Positions 15,601-23,048 are shown, numbered from the stretch's first letter. The stretch: DNA of 23,092 bases from CAZPHU01 sp964419255 (GCA_964419255.1 CAYQOU010000067.1:1-23092), one strand, 5' to 3'. Translations and numbers: made by a program. Notes: a model not told the origin generated them from the sequence alone.

Positions 15601-15743
15601 GATACAGTTTCGACACCTCCATACAAGACATCATCGATGACAGAAACATTTTCTCGATAAAAAAACCATACACCCTGGCTGAGCTGAAGCAGAAATTTCT
15701 GCAAATTTTCTCTTCGTCGTCAACTTCCCTGCACAAAGGATGA
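12669..15743 (+). CDS. Hybrid sensor histidine kinase with ABC-substrate-binding-like input domain
   Basis: A 1024-residue membrane kinase. Residues 1-26 are a signal/anchor. Residues about 34-330 resemble the periplasmic ABC substrate-binding family (ILYLNSYHHGLDW at 36-48; DVIVASDDNALRFA and PIVFCGINHRR near 102-137), suggesting direct ligand sensing. TM2 is at about 347-368. Two PAS domains follow, at about 380-500 and 508-625. HisKA carries GIAHDFNNQLTG (H647). The ATPase domain has N-box LAINARDA (758-765), G1 DNGSGMD (808-814) and G2 GGTGMGLA (833-840). A receiver domain ends the protein, with D903/D904, phosphoacceptor D949 and K999-P1000. No separate output protein is adjacent, so signalling probably passes to an unlinked phosphotransfer partner or regulator. 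The ribosome site is weak (TCGGAAT). Confidence 0.92.
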   Translation: MTVQKTSRFAKILLTAFLASKICALEATPPTPPPLILYLNSYHHGLDWSDNVYEGFLSHLEKSKSQVRVSTEYMDSKFHAYRVLDTLLLRTMHSKYSQDPPDVIVASDDNALRFAMRHRETFFPNAPIVFCGINHRRLTESQRTFATGIFEDISAVKTIDLIKKLHPRVRRVVYVTDTTVTGRILKKQVLADTSLYTGALSFETLLSEPVDTLIENIKRLPKDAVIIILSMYRNKYGQYVSVRRANQVIVDHSPVPVYSLWEHRITGGVVGGYVLQDFKHGEKTAQIALQILSGTPIEEIPIQRDTVSKPLFDFRAAYAHGLKFSKIPEDASILNQPLSFYHKYRHYILVGIFVLIIQLVVLIFLLINISRRKRAEKQLAKNERYTRNIFINAPVPMAILNRDNTFGMFNKRLTEVYGYEEGEIQNIFEGLNKACADDEYREKYMQMYREQKIETVFNLSPDITPVRCKDGSIRYVEFYFRENDTSSYILVIHDVTEQHAAKEALHNSERELRMMFENHSAIMYLTDPNTLRFIDVNAAACSFYGYSREHFKTMYIYDLDVDDEATLRKKIGCCSKEKLESTVVNHRLANGEIRTMEVRSTLIHSKPGYQYCFVIGHDITERIRMEEQLRHSEKMRAIGQLAGGIAHDFNNQLTGIIGGADMLRNALKKEDAEYALADSIYKAAQNAATLTHQLLTFASARKEKMHEGVVDIHELLRETITLFSHSISRKITIKQDFRAKPSISIGDQSQLQNAFLNLAINARDAFPSGEGTIVFSTSLFRVEGSPLPCSNPPSLLSCGTYIAVRVSDNGSGMDQSVINHAFEPFFTTKFPDGGTGMGLATVYGTVKNHNGAVRIDSQPEKGTCVTIYLPLKSTYEDTQDSPAPQISIAQEEEITPKTILVVDDEEIVRITAKNLLKCLGHTPIVCSNGREAISLYTGSKEQIDLVLIDMIMPMLDGAQTISRLRKINPSLRAVISTGYSFDTSIQDIIDDRNIFSIKKPYTLAELKQKFLQIFSSSSTSLHKG

Positions 15744-15786
15744 AGATAGAGTAGGGGGTCGAGAGAACGAAAAGTATTTTTTTTCC

Positions 15787-15846
15787 GTTGCCGCAACACA
15801 AGCCTGTTGCATGCAACACCCCTAACTCACCCGACGTTGCGTTGCA
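15787..15846. promoter_or_regulatory. Cluster of GTTGC palindromes upstream of the thioredoxin gene
   Basis: Three related elements lie in 60 bp: GTTGC-C-GCAAC (15787-15797), a perfect 14-bp palindrome TGTTGCATGCAACA (15805-15818), and a tandem GTTGCGTTGCA (15836-15846). The first two centres are about 20 bp apart, close to two helical turns. They lie between the hybrid kinase stop and the thioredoxin start, 150-210 bp from the latter. Operator sites for a dimeric regulator are likely. A transcript hairpin is possible, but the T-run (about 15776-15784) precedes the symmetry rather than following it. Confidence 0.5.
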
Positions 15847-15995
15847 TACCACACTTCTATTGGGGTGAATAATTAAAACACTCACTTCTTTGCGCCCACT
15901 CAGCTGTTTTCAGGCTATTTTGCTCAATGGCATATTATTTGATGATATTACCGAAACAAACGGTGATGCAACGATTTTCAAATAAGGAGAATGTA

Positions 15996-16433
15996 ATGAA
16001 ACAGATAGCAGTATCAGCAAATGGGCGTTTTGTATATTCATTTGCAACATTCGCGGTGTTAATTCTTTCGGGGCTTCTTCCGGCTGAGTCGTCGACCGGG
16101 CACAAACCGGTCACATATATAAATAGCGTAGATGAGTTTAAGGAGGTGATAGAATCCTCAGAAGACCGGCTTCTGGTTTTCGATCTCTATGCCGACTGGT
16201 GCATGCCATGCAAGATACTTGGCCCTCGTCTGGAAAAAGTAGCGGCCGAAAACCAAAAGCAAGCTTCCGTCTACAAGATCAATGTGGATAAACATCCCGG
16301 TATCGCGGGAATGTTTGGGGTACGGGGTATACCCTACGTGGTATTTGTCAAAGAAAAGACAGCTATACACGCCATAACCGGAGTTCAACCCGAGGGGGTG
16401 TATGATAGCGCCATTAAAAAGTATTATAAATGA
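15996..16433 (+). CDS. Secreted thioredoxin-fold protein (WCMPC)
   Basis: A 145-residue thioredoxin with an N-terminal signal segment (hydrophobic 12-29, possible cleavage near LLPA/ES). Mature residues about 37-145 form one thioredoxin domain. The active site is DWCMPCK (C69, C72) and the cis-proline loop is VRGIPYVVFVK (P113). The start at 15996 is chosen because AAGGAGA lies 5-11 bp upstream. The frame is open 69 bp further upstream, but a longer product would place polar residues before the signal core. Export implies a role in disulfide reduction or exchange outside the cytoplasm. No CcdA/DsbD-type electron donor is adjacent. Methionine between the cysteines is unusual next to the common CGPC. 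The gene converges on the Crp/Fnr gene. Confidence 0.88.
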   Translation: MKQIAVSANGRFVYSFATFAVLILSGLLPAESSTGHKPVTYINSVDEFKEVIESSEDRLLVFDLYADWCMPCKILGPRLEKVAAENQKQASVYKINVDKHPGIAGMFGVRGIPYVVFVKEKTAIHAITGVQPEGVYDSAIKKYYK

Positions 16434-16438
16434 TTCAG

Positions 16439-16466
16439 GCTTCGGTGAAACCGGGGCATTGTTTTT
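16439..16466 (+). terminator. Intrinsic terminator of the thioredoxin gene
   Basis: GCTTCGGT and ACCGGGGC form an 8-bp stem (two G-T wobbles) around a GAA loop. ATTGTTTTT follows. It begins 6 bp after the thioredoxin stop and ends just before the convergent Crp/Fnr stop codon. The T-run favours plus-strand transcription. Confidence 0.6.
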
Positions 16467-16467
16467 C

Positions 16468-17154
16468 CTACTGACTGCCTGATGGTGATTGGGCTCTCTC
16501 CCAAAACGATGAGTGTATGGTCAGAGAGTTTCCTTCCCACCTGAGAGTTCCCTCTTTTTTGAGCCTAACCAGAAGTCTGGAGAGGGTTTCAGGTGTAGTT
16601 GCGATTGCGTTTGCCACATCCCTTTTTGTCAGCGCTATAGTTGCCTGGTTTCTTGTGCCTATTTGTTCCTTTAAAAAAAGCACCAGCCGATCCTCCACAT
16701 CATGCACGGACAGGGAGTGAATCTGTTGGGCAAGATATCGCATCTTGCGCATCATAGCAGCCATGAAATCATCCCGAAATGATTCGTTAGCAATAAGGCA
16801 CTTGAACTGATGCTTGGGAATCATGTAGACCATGCCAGTTTTAAGCGCAACCGCATTGACAGGATAGGTATTCTTCTCAAACAGAATCACCTCCGCAAAC
16901 ATCTCTCCGGGGTTGATAATCTTTATGACAATCGGTTTGCCCTCGGCAGAGGTCTTGTACAGCTGAATGCAGCCGGTTACAAGAATATAGATGGAATGCC
17001 CCGCATCCCCCTCCAGAAAGAGAATCTGCTTCTTGGTGACATGTTTTTCAAGGCAGATATCGGCCAACGCATGAAGATTTCCCTCACTGATTGATTCAAA
17101 AAGGCCTATCCTGGAGAGAACATCCTCCCGGTTCACGGCTGCAGGCATGTGCAT
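16468..17154 (-). CDS. Crp/Fnr-family transcriptional regulator (no FeS-cysteine cluster)
   Basis: A 228-residue regulator. A cyclic-nucleotide-binding-type beta-barrel spans about 18-120, a dimerisation helix about 124-150, and a winged helix-turn-helix about 170-215. The recognition helix reads TTPETLSRLLVRLKKEG (186-202). Its E189-x-x-S192-R193 pattern is the one FNR uses to read TTGAT half-sites. The N-terminal cysteine cluster of FNR is absent (only C34, C62 and C119). The pocket segment GEMFAEVILFEKNTYPVNA lacks the arginine that CRP uses to hold cAMP, so cAMP binding is unlikely and the ligand is unknown. The start at 17154 is set by AGGAAGGAAGAG directly upstream. In-frame upstream codons lack such a site. 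Confidence 0.9.
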   Translation of the reverse strand: MHMPAAVNREDVLSRIGLFESISEGNLHALADICLEKHVTKKQILFLEGDAGHSIYILVTGCIQLYKTSAEGKPIVIKIINPGEMFAEVILFEKNTYPVNAVALKTGMVYMIPKHQFKCLIANESFRDDFMAAMMRKMRYLAQQIHSLSVHDVEDRLVLFLKEQIGTRNQATIALTKRDVANAIATTPETLSRLLVRLKKEGTLRWEGNSLTIHSSFWERAQSPSGSQ

Positions 17155-17192
17155 CTCTTCCTTCCTGATTATTGGCATAGCCGAGTACGGCA

Positions 17193-17215
17193 AAGCCGAA
17201 TCTGTTTCTCGGCTT
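17193..17215. repeat. 7-bp inverted repeat AAGCCGA/TCGGCTT in the regulator leader
   Basis: AAGCCGA (17193-17199) and TCGGCTT (17209-17215) flank a 9-nt centre, about 40-60 bp upstream of the Crp/Fnr start. It lies between the candidate promoter and the ribosome site, so it may be a leader hairpin or an autoregulatory site. It does not resemble an FNR box. Confidence 0.35.
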
Positions 17216-17244
17216 GTCGCCTACCCGGAACGATAAAAGCAAAA

Positions 17245-17273
17245 TCTATATGATGTGTGGACAAATGCTACAA
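17245..17273 (-). promoter_or_regulatory. Candidate promoter of the Crp/Fnr gene
   Basis: On the minus strand TTGTAG (17268-17273) is spaced 17 bp from TATAGA (17245-17250), about 90 bp upstream of the chosen start. Each hexamer departs from consensus at two positions. Confidence 0.4.
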
Positions 17274-17734
17274 CAACAAACGGGATATTCCCATCCTCCA
17301 GTCCCGTCTTTCCCGCTGAAGCTGCACTGAACGGAATAGGACTGTTATAGAACTTGCAGTCAAAAATAACCCTTTTCATCTTACCGTGCAACATGGTGTT
17401 TTTCGGTAGTGGTAAGTCGTACGGGTGGTTTGTCGGTGTCTCTTTCGAAACGCCGGCAACCGGCCGTCGTGACAGTGCCGGACAGTTTTTCTGGGATTTT
17501 CAGTCGGCTGCATCCAATGCTGACAGAGAATGTATCGCCTTCTTCCTGAGTGTGCAAAACGGATTATGATCGGATGATTTTCTTATGGACTTTTCAGAAT
17601 CTTAGCCTGGGTCAGGAAAAGCTGTAAAATCAGGACGAGATAGGAGTACTGGTGTCAGGCTTTCACTTTTTCTCTATAGAAGCTTTAAGTATATATTATA
17701 TTGTCTGAAATATAAAACCATAATCTTATCACTC
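17274..17734. other. Intergenic stretch without a convincing gene
   Basis: About 460 bp between the divergent Crp/Fnr and lipoprotein genes. A 71-codon frame at 17354-17569 opens with TTG, lacks a ribosome site and gives no recognisable family, so I do not call it. A short GCCGG-CAA-CCGGC dyad lies near 17453-17465. The A/T-rich 17685-17730 segment just before the lipoprotein gene is the likely place for its promoter, but I cannot fix its hexamers. Confidence 0.5.
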
Positions 17735-17749
17735 TTGCAGGAGTTTTCT

Positions 17750-20413
17750 ATGTCCCATCTAAAGGTTTTTCGTTTTATTCCTCTGTTTTTTTTGATTTTG
17801 CTTACCTGTGACGACAATCCTCAGTCTCCGGTCAATACAGACAAGATCCCTGACACCGAGCCTCAAAACGTGACGGTTGAACTGACATTAGCCGATGAAC
17901 ACCGTGAACAGATCGATGGTAAAACTATTACCTCCGTCATAACCGGCGTGCCCTTCAGTGTGGAGCTGGACCTTACCGATGTTTCACACATCGATGAAAT
18001 AGACGTGCGGTTTGGCGAATCTGATTTCGATACGACAATCACTCTCTCTCCTGACGATGATCAGCAAAACGCTTTGATTGAAGTGCTCGGAACATTTCAA
18101 AGTGTTGGTGAGCAGAATATTGTAGCCACGGTCACGACTACCGGCGGTAACACTATCACCGACAGCTTATCCTTAACGGTACTTGACAATCCTTTTTCGA
18201 TTGTCATCGACTCCACATTTTCCTCTATGATACTTCTTGCAGAGGAGACCGATACAGTGGAGTTTGTGATTTCCCCGAATGGCCGCACACCGGACGAGGT
18301 CACTGCAACTCTTGAATCCGGCGACCAATCTTCACCTGTCGCTATCATCTATTCGGATTTAAGCGGAAAAATCCCCGTACAGCCTGAATCAGCCGGAAGA
18401 TATACGCTCGGTATAATCGCGCGAACCGAGGGCTTCAACTGTACAGCGGGCGTAGAGTTTTCGGTGTATAATTTCCCTGTATTCTCCTCTTTACCACAAA
18501 ATGAGGACACTGTTTTGACAGGAGATTATGATACACTGATTTTTGAGGCACAAATGTCAGATTTTGATACCTTCAGCATAAGCCTGCTCAATGGTGACGA
18601 TTTCAGCAATAATACACTTGATGATATTACCGATGAATCTGCTCACTCTGAAGATATTGCGCTGCTGGCGCTTGTTTTCAGATCCATACAAGAAGGTGAA
18701 TATACAATGCGTGTGTCGGTGTCAAACGGCATTCACCACGACACGGTTGAGATCTCACGCACGGTGGAGAAACGACCGATAACCGAGCCCCCCGAAGTGG
18801 TTACCCACCCAACTGATCTCACGGTCCGTAAGGATAGCAGTGTCATATTAAGCATATCCGCCAGTGGTGAAGAATTTAGCTATCAATGGCAACTAGATGG
18901 AGAAGATCTCCCGGATCAGAATCACAGACACTTGCAACTTCATGAATTAGATAAGACTTATGACAGCAGCGCAATCAGATGCATCGTAACTAATGAAGCC
19001 GGTTCGGATACCAGTGACATTGCGATACTCAGATTGGCCTACCTTGTGAGGTACGACGGAAATGATCAAAGCACCGGAGAGGTTCCTGTCGACACGACTC
19101 TCTACTGTAGGGGCCAGGCGTTTGCAGTTTCGGCAAACACAGGTGAACTTGGAAAAACAGGACACCAGTTTGATGGTTGGAGTACGTCTTCCGACAACCA
19201 GGAGGATACCTACTCCGCAGGAGACTCAATCACCATGGGAAACAACGATACTACTCTATATGCCGTCTGGAAGCCTGAAACCTATAAGATAAAGTTTGAT
19301 CCTAAAAATGACGAGGACACATTTTCGGATTCCGTGGTTTATGGAGATCTTGTCGAACAACCTGAGGATCCAATTCTTTCTCAACACATCTTTTTAGGAT
19401 GGTACATGATGGACAGACTTGAAATGGTTCCGTTCGATTTTGATACCGTTCCACCTGCAAGAGATGTAACGATTTTCGCCCGCTGGAAAGCCGAAATTAC
19501 CGTTTCCTACGATGCAAACGGTGCCGATGGAGATGTGCCTGTCGACGATTCAATCTACGAGCCGGCGAATTATGTCTTAATCAAAGACAGGGCAGATCTG
19601 TCGATGACGCTACATAGTTTTATCGGCTGGAATACCGCGGCAGACGGTAGCGGTACCGGATATTATCCTGGAGATTCCCTCCAGATAGGTGCAGAGTCGA
19701 TAGTTTTATACGCACAGTGGACGCAGGAGGATTTATATCAGATTATCTATTATGATAACACCTCTTCCAGTGGAACGGCTCCCGTTGATGACAGATTATA
19801 TCTGAATGGAGCTGAAATATCTATAACGACACAAGGTGATCTCGAAAAGACAGGATACGAGTTCCTGGGCTGGAATACAAAAGGTGACGGTAGTGGTGAA
19901 AGTTACGCCCCCGGAGACGTAGTACAAATCGATGGTGCCGATATCACGCTTTATGCCGACTGGGGTTTGATCTTTTACACTGTCAGTTTCGAAAGCGATG
20001 GTGGGGAAACTGTTGAGGACCAGCAGATTGCTCACGGCAATTATGCCTCTGAGCCCTATCCGGAACCATCACGGACAAACTACGATTTCCTCGGATGGTA
20101 CACAACCGAAAGTCTTACTACACGGTTCAATTTCGATTCAACACCCATAACATCCGACATGACACTATACGCAGCTTGGGAATACGGCTATGCCTGCCCT
20201 TCGGATCACCCGGTCAATTGCAATAACGATTACTGTTGCGAAGAAGGACACACATGCTGCTATGGTGGATGTTGCTCCCCCGGCACGGTGTGCTGCGGCG
20301 GTTCGTGCTGTCCGGAGGGCAGTTCTTACTACTGTCCTTCAAATCAAAGTTGTTACGAAACCCGCGAGGATGCAGCGTATTTTTGCACCGGGACAATACA
20401 AAGTTGTCGGTAA
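17750..20413 (+). CDS. Predicted lipoprotein with Ig-like domain, five InlB-type repeats and granulin-like Cys-rich tail
   Basis: An 887-residue surface or periplasmic protein. Residues 1-20 are a lipoprotein signal ending LILLTC (C20), an imperfect lipobox, followed by Asp-Asp. Residues about 40-345 are beta-rich domains I cannot assign. Residues about 346-430 are an immunoglobulin-like domain (PTDLTVRKDSSVILSISASG, YQWQLDG, IRCIVTNEAGSD). Five InlB B-type (Flg_new/Listeria-Bacteroides) repeats follow at about 432-508, 512-579, 583-657, 664-738 and 744-810, each ending in YAxW or FARW. Repeats 1, 3 and 4 are the longer GWNTxxDGSG-type form, and 2 and 5 the shorter GWY form. Residues 816-886 hold 16 cysteines with five CC pairs. 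The start at 17750 has GGAG 6 bp upstream. Adhesion or binding is plausible but unproven. No sortase or type IX signal is seen. Confidence 0.88.
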   Translation: MSHLKVFRFIPLFFLILLTCDDNPQSPVNTDKIPDTEPQNVTVELTLADEHREQIDGKTITSVITGVPFSVELDLTDVSHIDEIDVRFGESDFDTTITLSPDDDQQNALIEVLGTFQSVGEQNIVATVTTTGGNTITDSLSLTVLDNPFSIVIDSTFSSMILLAEETDTVEFVISPNGRTPDEVTATLESGDQSSPVAIIYSDLSGKIPVQPESAGRYTLGIIARTEGFNCTAGVEFSVYNFPVFSSLPQNEDTVLTGDYDTLIFEAQMSDFDTFSISLLNGDDFSNNTLDDITDESAHSEDIALLALVFRSIQEGEYTMRVSVSNGIHHDTVEISRTVEKRPITEPPEVVTHPTDLTVRKDSSVILSISASGEEFSYQWQLDGEDLPDQNHRHLQLHELDKTYDSSAIRCIVTNEAGSDTSDIAILRLAYLVRYDGNDQSTGEVPVDTTLYCRGQAFAVSANTGELGKTGHQFDGWSTSSDNQEDTYSAGDSITMGNNDTTLYAVWKPETYKIKFDPKNDEDTFSDSVVYGDLVEQPEDPILSQHIFLGWYMMDRLEMVPFDFDTVPPARDVTIFARWKAEITVSYDANGADGDVPVDDSIYEPANYVLIKDRADLSMTLHSFIGWNTAADGSGTGYYPGDSLQIGAESIVLYAQWTQEDLYQIIYYDNTSSSGTAPVDDRLYLNGAEISITTQGDLEKTGYEFLGWNTKGDGSGESYAPGDVVQIDGADITLYADWGLIFYTVSFESDGGETVEDQQIAHGNYASEPYPEPSRTNYDFLGWYTTESLTTRFNFDSTPITSDMTLYAAWEYGYACPSDHPVNCNNDYCCEEGHTCCYGGCCSPGTVCCGGSCCPEGSSYYCPSNQSCYETREDAAYFCTGTIQSCR

Positions 20414-20432
20414 ATCCAATACGAGTATCTTA

Positions 20433-20458
20433 TCCGGGCGGCAGATATGCTGCCCGGA
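20433..20458. terminator. Strong hairpin between convergent genes
   Basis: TCCGGGCGGCA and TGCTGCCCGGA form an 11-bp stem with one G-T wobble around a GATA loop. It begins 20 bp after the lipoprotein stop and about 50 bp past the end of the P-type ATPase gene on the other strand. Neither side carries a T-run, so it may block transcription both ways or stabilise 3' ends rather than act as a classical terminator. Confidence 0.6.
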
Positions 20459-20509
20459 CATTACTCCTGATTACCAGATATGAATATCATGTTCCTCTTT
20501 CGACTACTC

Positions 20510-22618
20510 CTACTTTGTTTTCAATGTACGTGTTGCATTAAGAATCGCCAGAAGAGCCGTACCCATATCGGCAAACACAGCCTCCCACATACCCGCCAGA
20601 CCAAAAGCCCCGAAGCTGATAAAGACAGTCTTGACAGTAAGCGCAAGAATTATATTCTGCCATACGATCGACCGTGTCTTTTTACCGACACGAATCGCCT
20701 CAGCTACCATTGACGGATGGTCGGTCATCAAAACCACATCGGCTGTCTCGATGGCCACATCCGAGCCCAGAGCACCCATGGCAATACCTATATCGGCACG
20801 GGCAAGAACAGGTGCATCGTTTATGCCGTCCCCGACAAACACGATATTTCTACCTTCTTGTCTGTCCTGCTCAATCGATTCAAACAACCTGATCTTATCT
20901 TCGGGAAGCAGCCCCGCATAGTAGAAGTCAAGATTTAGTTGTCGGGCGACCTCTCGTGCGGCAGAATCATTGTCTCCGGTGAGCATACCGATTTTTTCGA
21001 CCCCAGCAGCGCGAAGTCGCGAAACCGCCTGCTCTGCATCACCTTTGAGCTCATCGCCGATGGTGATGTAGCCGGCATAGGTATTGTCTATCGCTACATG
21101 TACGACAGTTCCCTGAATCCCGCCGATCACATGCTCAATATCGTATTTGTCCAGTAATGCATCTTTGCCTGCCATGATTTGATACCGCCGGGTGCGGGCA
21201 ATCACCCCCATTCCCGATATCTCCTTGTGATCCAGAACTGTTTCCTCAGACGCAGGAAAGTGTGATGCTGCCTCCACAATCGACTTTGCTATCGGGTGGT
21301 TTGAGTAAGTCTCGGCCAGAGCCGCAAGTGACAGAAGCTTTTGTTTGGAGAAATCGTTGCATGCCACCACCTCCTTGACACGAAATACCCCCTCAGTAAG
21401 AGTACCCGTTTTGTCAAAAATCACCGTGCTTACGGATGTCAACGCATCAAGAAAATTGGATCCTTTCACCAGAAGACCTCGTCTGGATGCTCCGCCGATT
21501 CCACCAAAATAGCCCAGCGGTATAGATACAACCAGTGCACACGGACAGGAAATCACCAGCAGCACCAGTGCACGGTAAAGCCAGGTACCAAATGTCTCTC
21601 CACTTATAAACAGGGGGGGAATCAGTGCTACGGCCAGAGAGATTAAAACCACTGCCGGTGTATAGAAACGAGCAAATCTGGTGATAAATTGTTCGGTCCT
21701 GGTTTTCCTGGCAGTAGCATTTTCCACAAGGTCGAGAATCTTTGCAATAGATGATTCTTCAAATGCCCTGCTGACCCGAATCGTCAAAAGATTATTGATG
21801 TTGATCTCGCCTGCCAAGACAACATCCCCCGGTCGCACCGTCGACGGAACCGATTCTCCGGTAAGCGCGGCGGTGTTTACCTGTGCAGTCCCCTCCTCAA
21901 CTATACCATCGAGTGGAATCTTCTCCCCCCCTCTAACCACAATCAAGGCCCCCGGCTCAATCTGCTCGGGAGTAACTCTTTTTAAACCGCTGTCCGCTTT
22001 GAGATGTGCATAATCGGGCCTGATTTCCAGCAGACCGCGAATTGACCGTCGGGAACGAGAGACTGCCAGATTCTGCAGAAATTCCCCCACTTTGAAAAAA
22101 ATCATCACCCCAACCGCTTCAGACAGTGCGTGTATGGCAAACGCACCCACGGTTGCAATGGTCATCAGCACATTTTCATCAAACAATTGTCCCTTTCTGA
22201 TCGTTCGAACAGCCCCCGTCAAAACATTCCACCCCGCAAGTGCATATGCCAAAAGCGCTACCAGATATTCTGCAATATGCCAGGGAGTATGGTGAAGCCG
22301 CTCTTCGAAAAGAAGGTGCGTCAAAAAGAGTACAAGCGCCACGACAATTGTGACAATCTCCTTCTTAAAGCTGAATTCTTCCGCCTTTGCCTCAAGCCTC
22401 ATCTCTTCCCGTGTATTGGCCGGGATAATATCCACCTCCGGCTCGATTTTTTTGATCTCCCGACGAACCACTTCGATATCATCGGTATCTATATGAAGTG
22501 TAAGAGCGGCATAATTGATTGACACATCCCTCACCATAGGGAGTCTTTTCAGATGTGCTTCTATCTTTGCGGCACAATTTGCACAGTCCAGGTTTCGGAT
22601 GCCATATTTCTTCATCAT
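20510..22618 (-). CDS. zntA: Zn2+/Cd2+/Pb2+-class P1B ATPase (ZntA/CadA-like)
   Basis: A 702-residue inner-membrane metal exporter. A single N-terminal metal-binding domain carries LDCANCAAKIE (C12, C15), the form usual in CadA/ZntA. The transmembrane metal site is ISCPCALVV (C358-P-C360). The actuator loop has TGES (253-256), the phosphorylation site is DKTGTLTEG (D402), the nucleotide domain has the SNHPIAKS motif (439-446), and GDGINDAP follows (596-603). In the last helices K663 and the VFADMG segment (D684) match the zinc/cadmium class rather than the copper class, whose polar residues are absent. Length is normal for the family. It starts 32 bp after the ArsR gene stop with AGAGGA upstream, so the two form an operon. 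Whether zinc, cadmium or lead is the physiological substrate cannot be read from sequence. Confidence 0.95.
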   Translation of the reverse strand: MMKKYGIRNLDCANCAAKIEAHLKRLPMVRDVSINYAALTLHIDTDDIEVVRREIKKIEPEVDIIPANTREEMRLEAKAEEFSFKKEIVTIVVALVLFLTHLLFEERLHHTPWHIAEYLVALLAYALAGWNVLTGAVRTIRKGQLFDENVLMTIATVGAFAIHALSEAVGVMIFFKVGEFLQNLAVSRSRRSIRGLLEIRPDYAHLKADSGLKRVTPEQIEPGALIVVRGGEKIPLDGIVEEGTAQVNTAALTGESVPSTVRPGDVVLAGEININNLLTIRVSRAFEESSIAKILDLVENATARKTRTEQFITRFARFYTPAVVLISLAVALIPPLFISGETFGTWLYRALVLLVISCPCALVVSIPLGYFGGIGGASRRGLLVKGSNFLDALTSVSTVIFDKTGTLTEGVFRVKEVVACNDFSKQKLLSLAALAETYSNHPIAKSIVEAASHFPASEETVLDHKEISGMGVIARTRRYQIMAGKDALLDKYDIEHVIGGIQGTVVHVAIDNTYAGYITIGDELKGDAEQAVSRLRAAGVEKIGMLTGDNDSAAREVARQLNLDFYYAGLLPEDKIRLFESIEQDRQEGRNIVFVGDGINDAPVLARADIGIAMGALGSDVAIETADVVLMTDHPSMVAEAIRVGKKTRSIVWQNIILALTVKTVFISFGAFGLAGMWEAVFADMGTALLAILNATRTLKTK

Positions 22619-22650
22619 TCTCTATCCTCTGATCGAATGAAAAAAATGAT

Positions 22651-23019
22651 TTACTCGGCAGTGTGTATCATTCCGATGTTCAAAATCTCACGAATATGCT
22701 CATCGTCGAGTCGAAAGTAGATCATTTTGCCCTCGCGGCGTGCACGCACTAGCCGCGTCTGCTTGAGCAGCCGCAGCTGATGCGAAACGGCCGACTGACT
22801 CATGTTGAGAATGACACTCAGATCGCAGCCACACATCTCCGAGCGACTCAAGGCACTCAGTATTCCCAGTCTGGTACTGTCCCCCAATACCCGGAAAAAG
22901 TCCGCCACATCCAGGAGAGTTTCGGATGAGGGCATATCGCTTCTTACTTTCTCGACCACATCATGGTGAATCGTCCTGCAGTCACAGGCAACAGGTGTCC
23001 GGTGGTGTTTTTTAGCCAT
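22651..23019 (-). CDS. ArsR/SmtB-family metal-sensing repressor with alpha3N and alpha5 ligands
   Basis: A 122-residue winged-helix dimeric repressor. The recognition helix region reads NMSQSAVSHQLRLLKQTRLV (72-91). Two metal sites can be read. C12 and C14 in the N-terminal arm, with C63 and C65 in EMCGCDL, match the alpha3N site of CadC. D106, H108, H119 and E122 keep the exact spacing of the SmtB/CzrA alpha5 zinc site. E122 is the last residue, so the site is only just complete. Metal binding should release the operator and derepress the downstream ATPase. The histidines at 5-6 and 18-19 may add ligands. An AGGAAGGA site precedes the ATG. This is the promoter-proximal gene of a two-gene efflux operon. 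Confidence 0.93.
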   Translation of the reverse strand: MAKKHHRTPVACDCRTIHHDVVEKVRSDMPSSETLLDVADFFRVLGDSTRLGILSALSRSEMCGCDLSVILNMSQSAVSHQLRLLKQTRLVRARREGKMIYFRLDDEHIREILNIGMIHTAE

Positions 23020-23048
23020 TTCATATCCTTCCTATATAGAACATTACG

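Noticed and set aside
17354..17569. 71-codon plus-strand open frame between the Crp/Fnr and lipoprotein genes
   Set aside because: It opens with TTG, has no ribosome site, shows no recognisable domain and has unremarkable composition. It is most likely chance.
17274..17734. CRISPR array or insertion-sequence remnant in the gap
   Set aside because: There are no regularly spaced direct repeats, no terminal inverted repeats and no transposase fragment.
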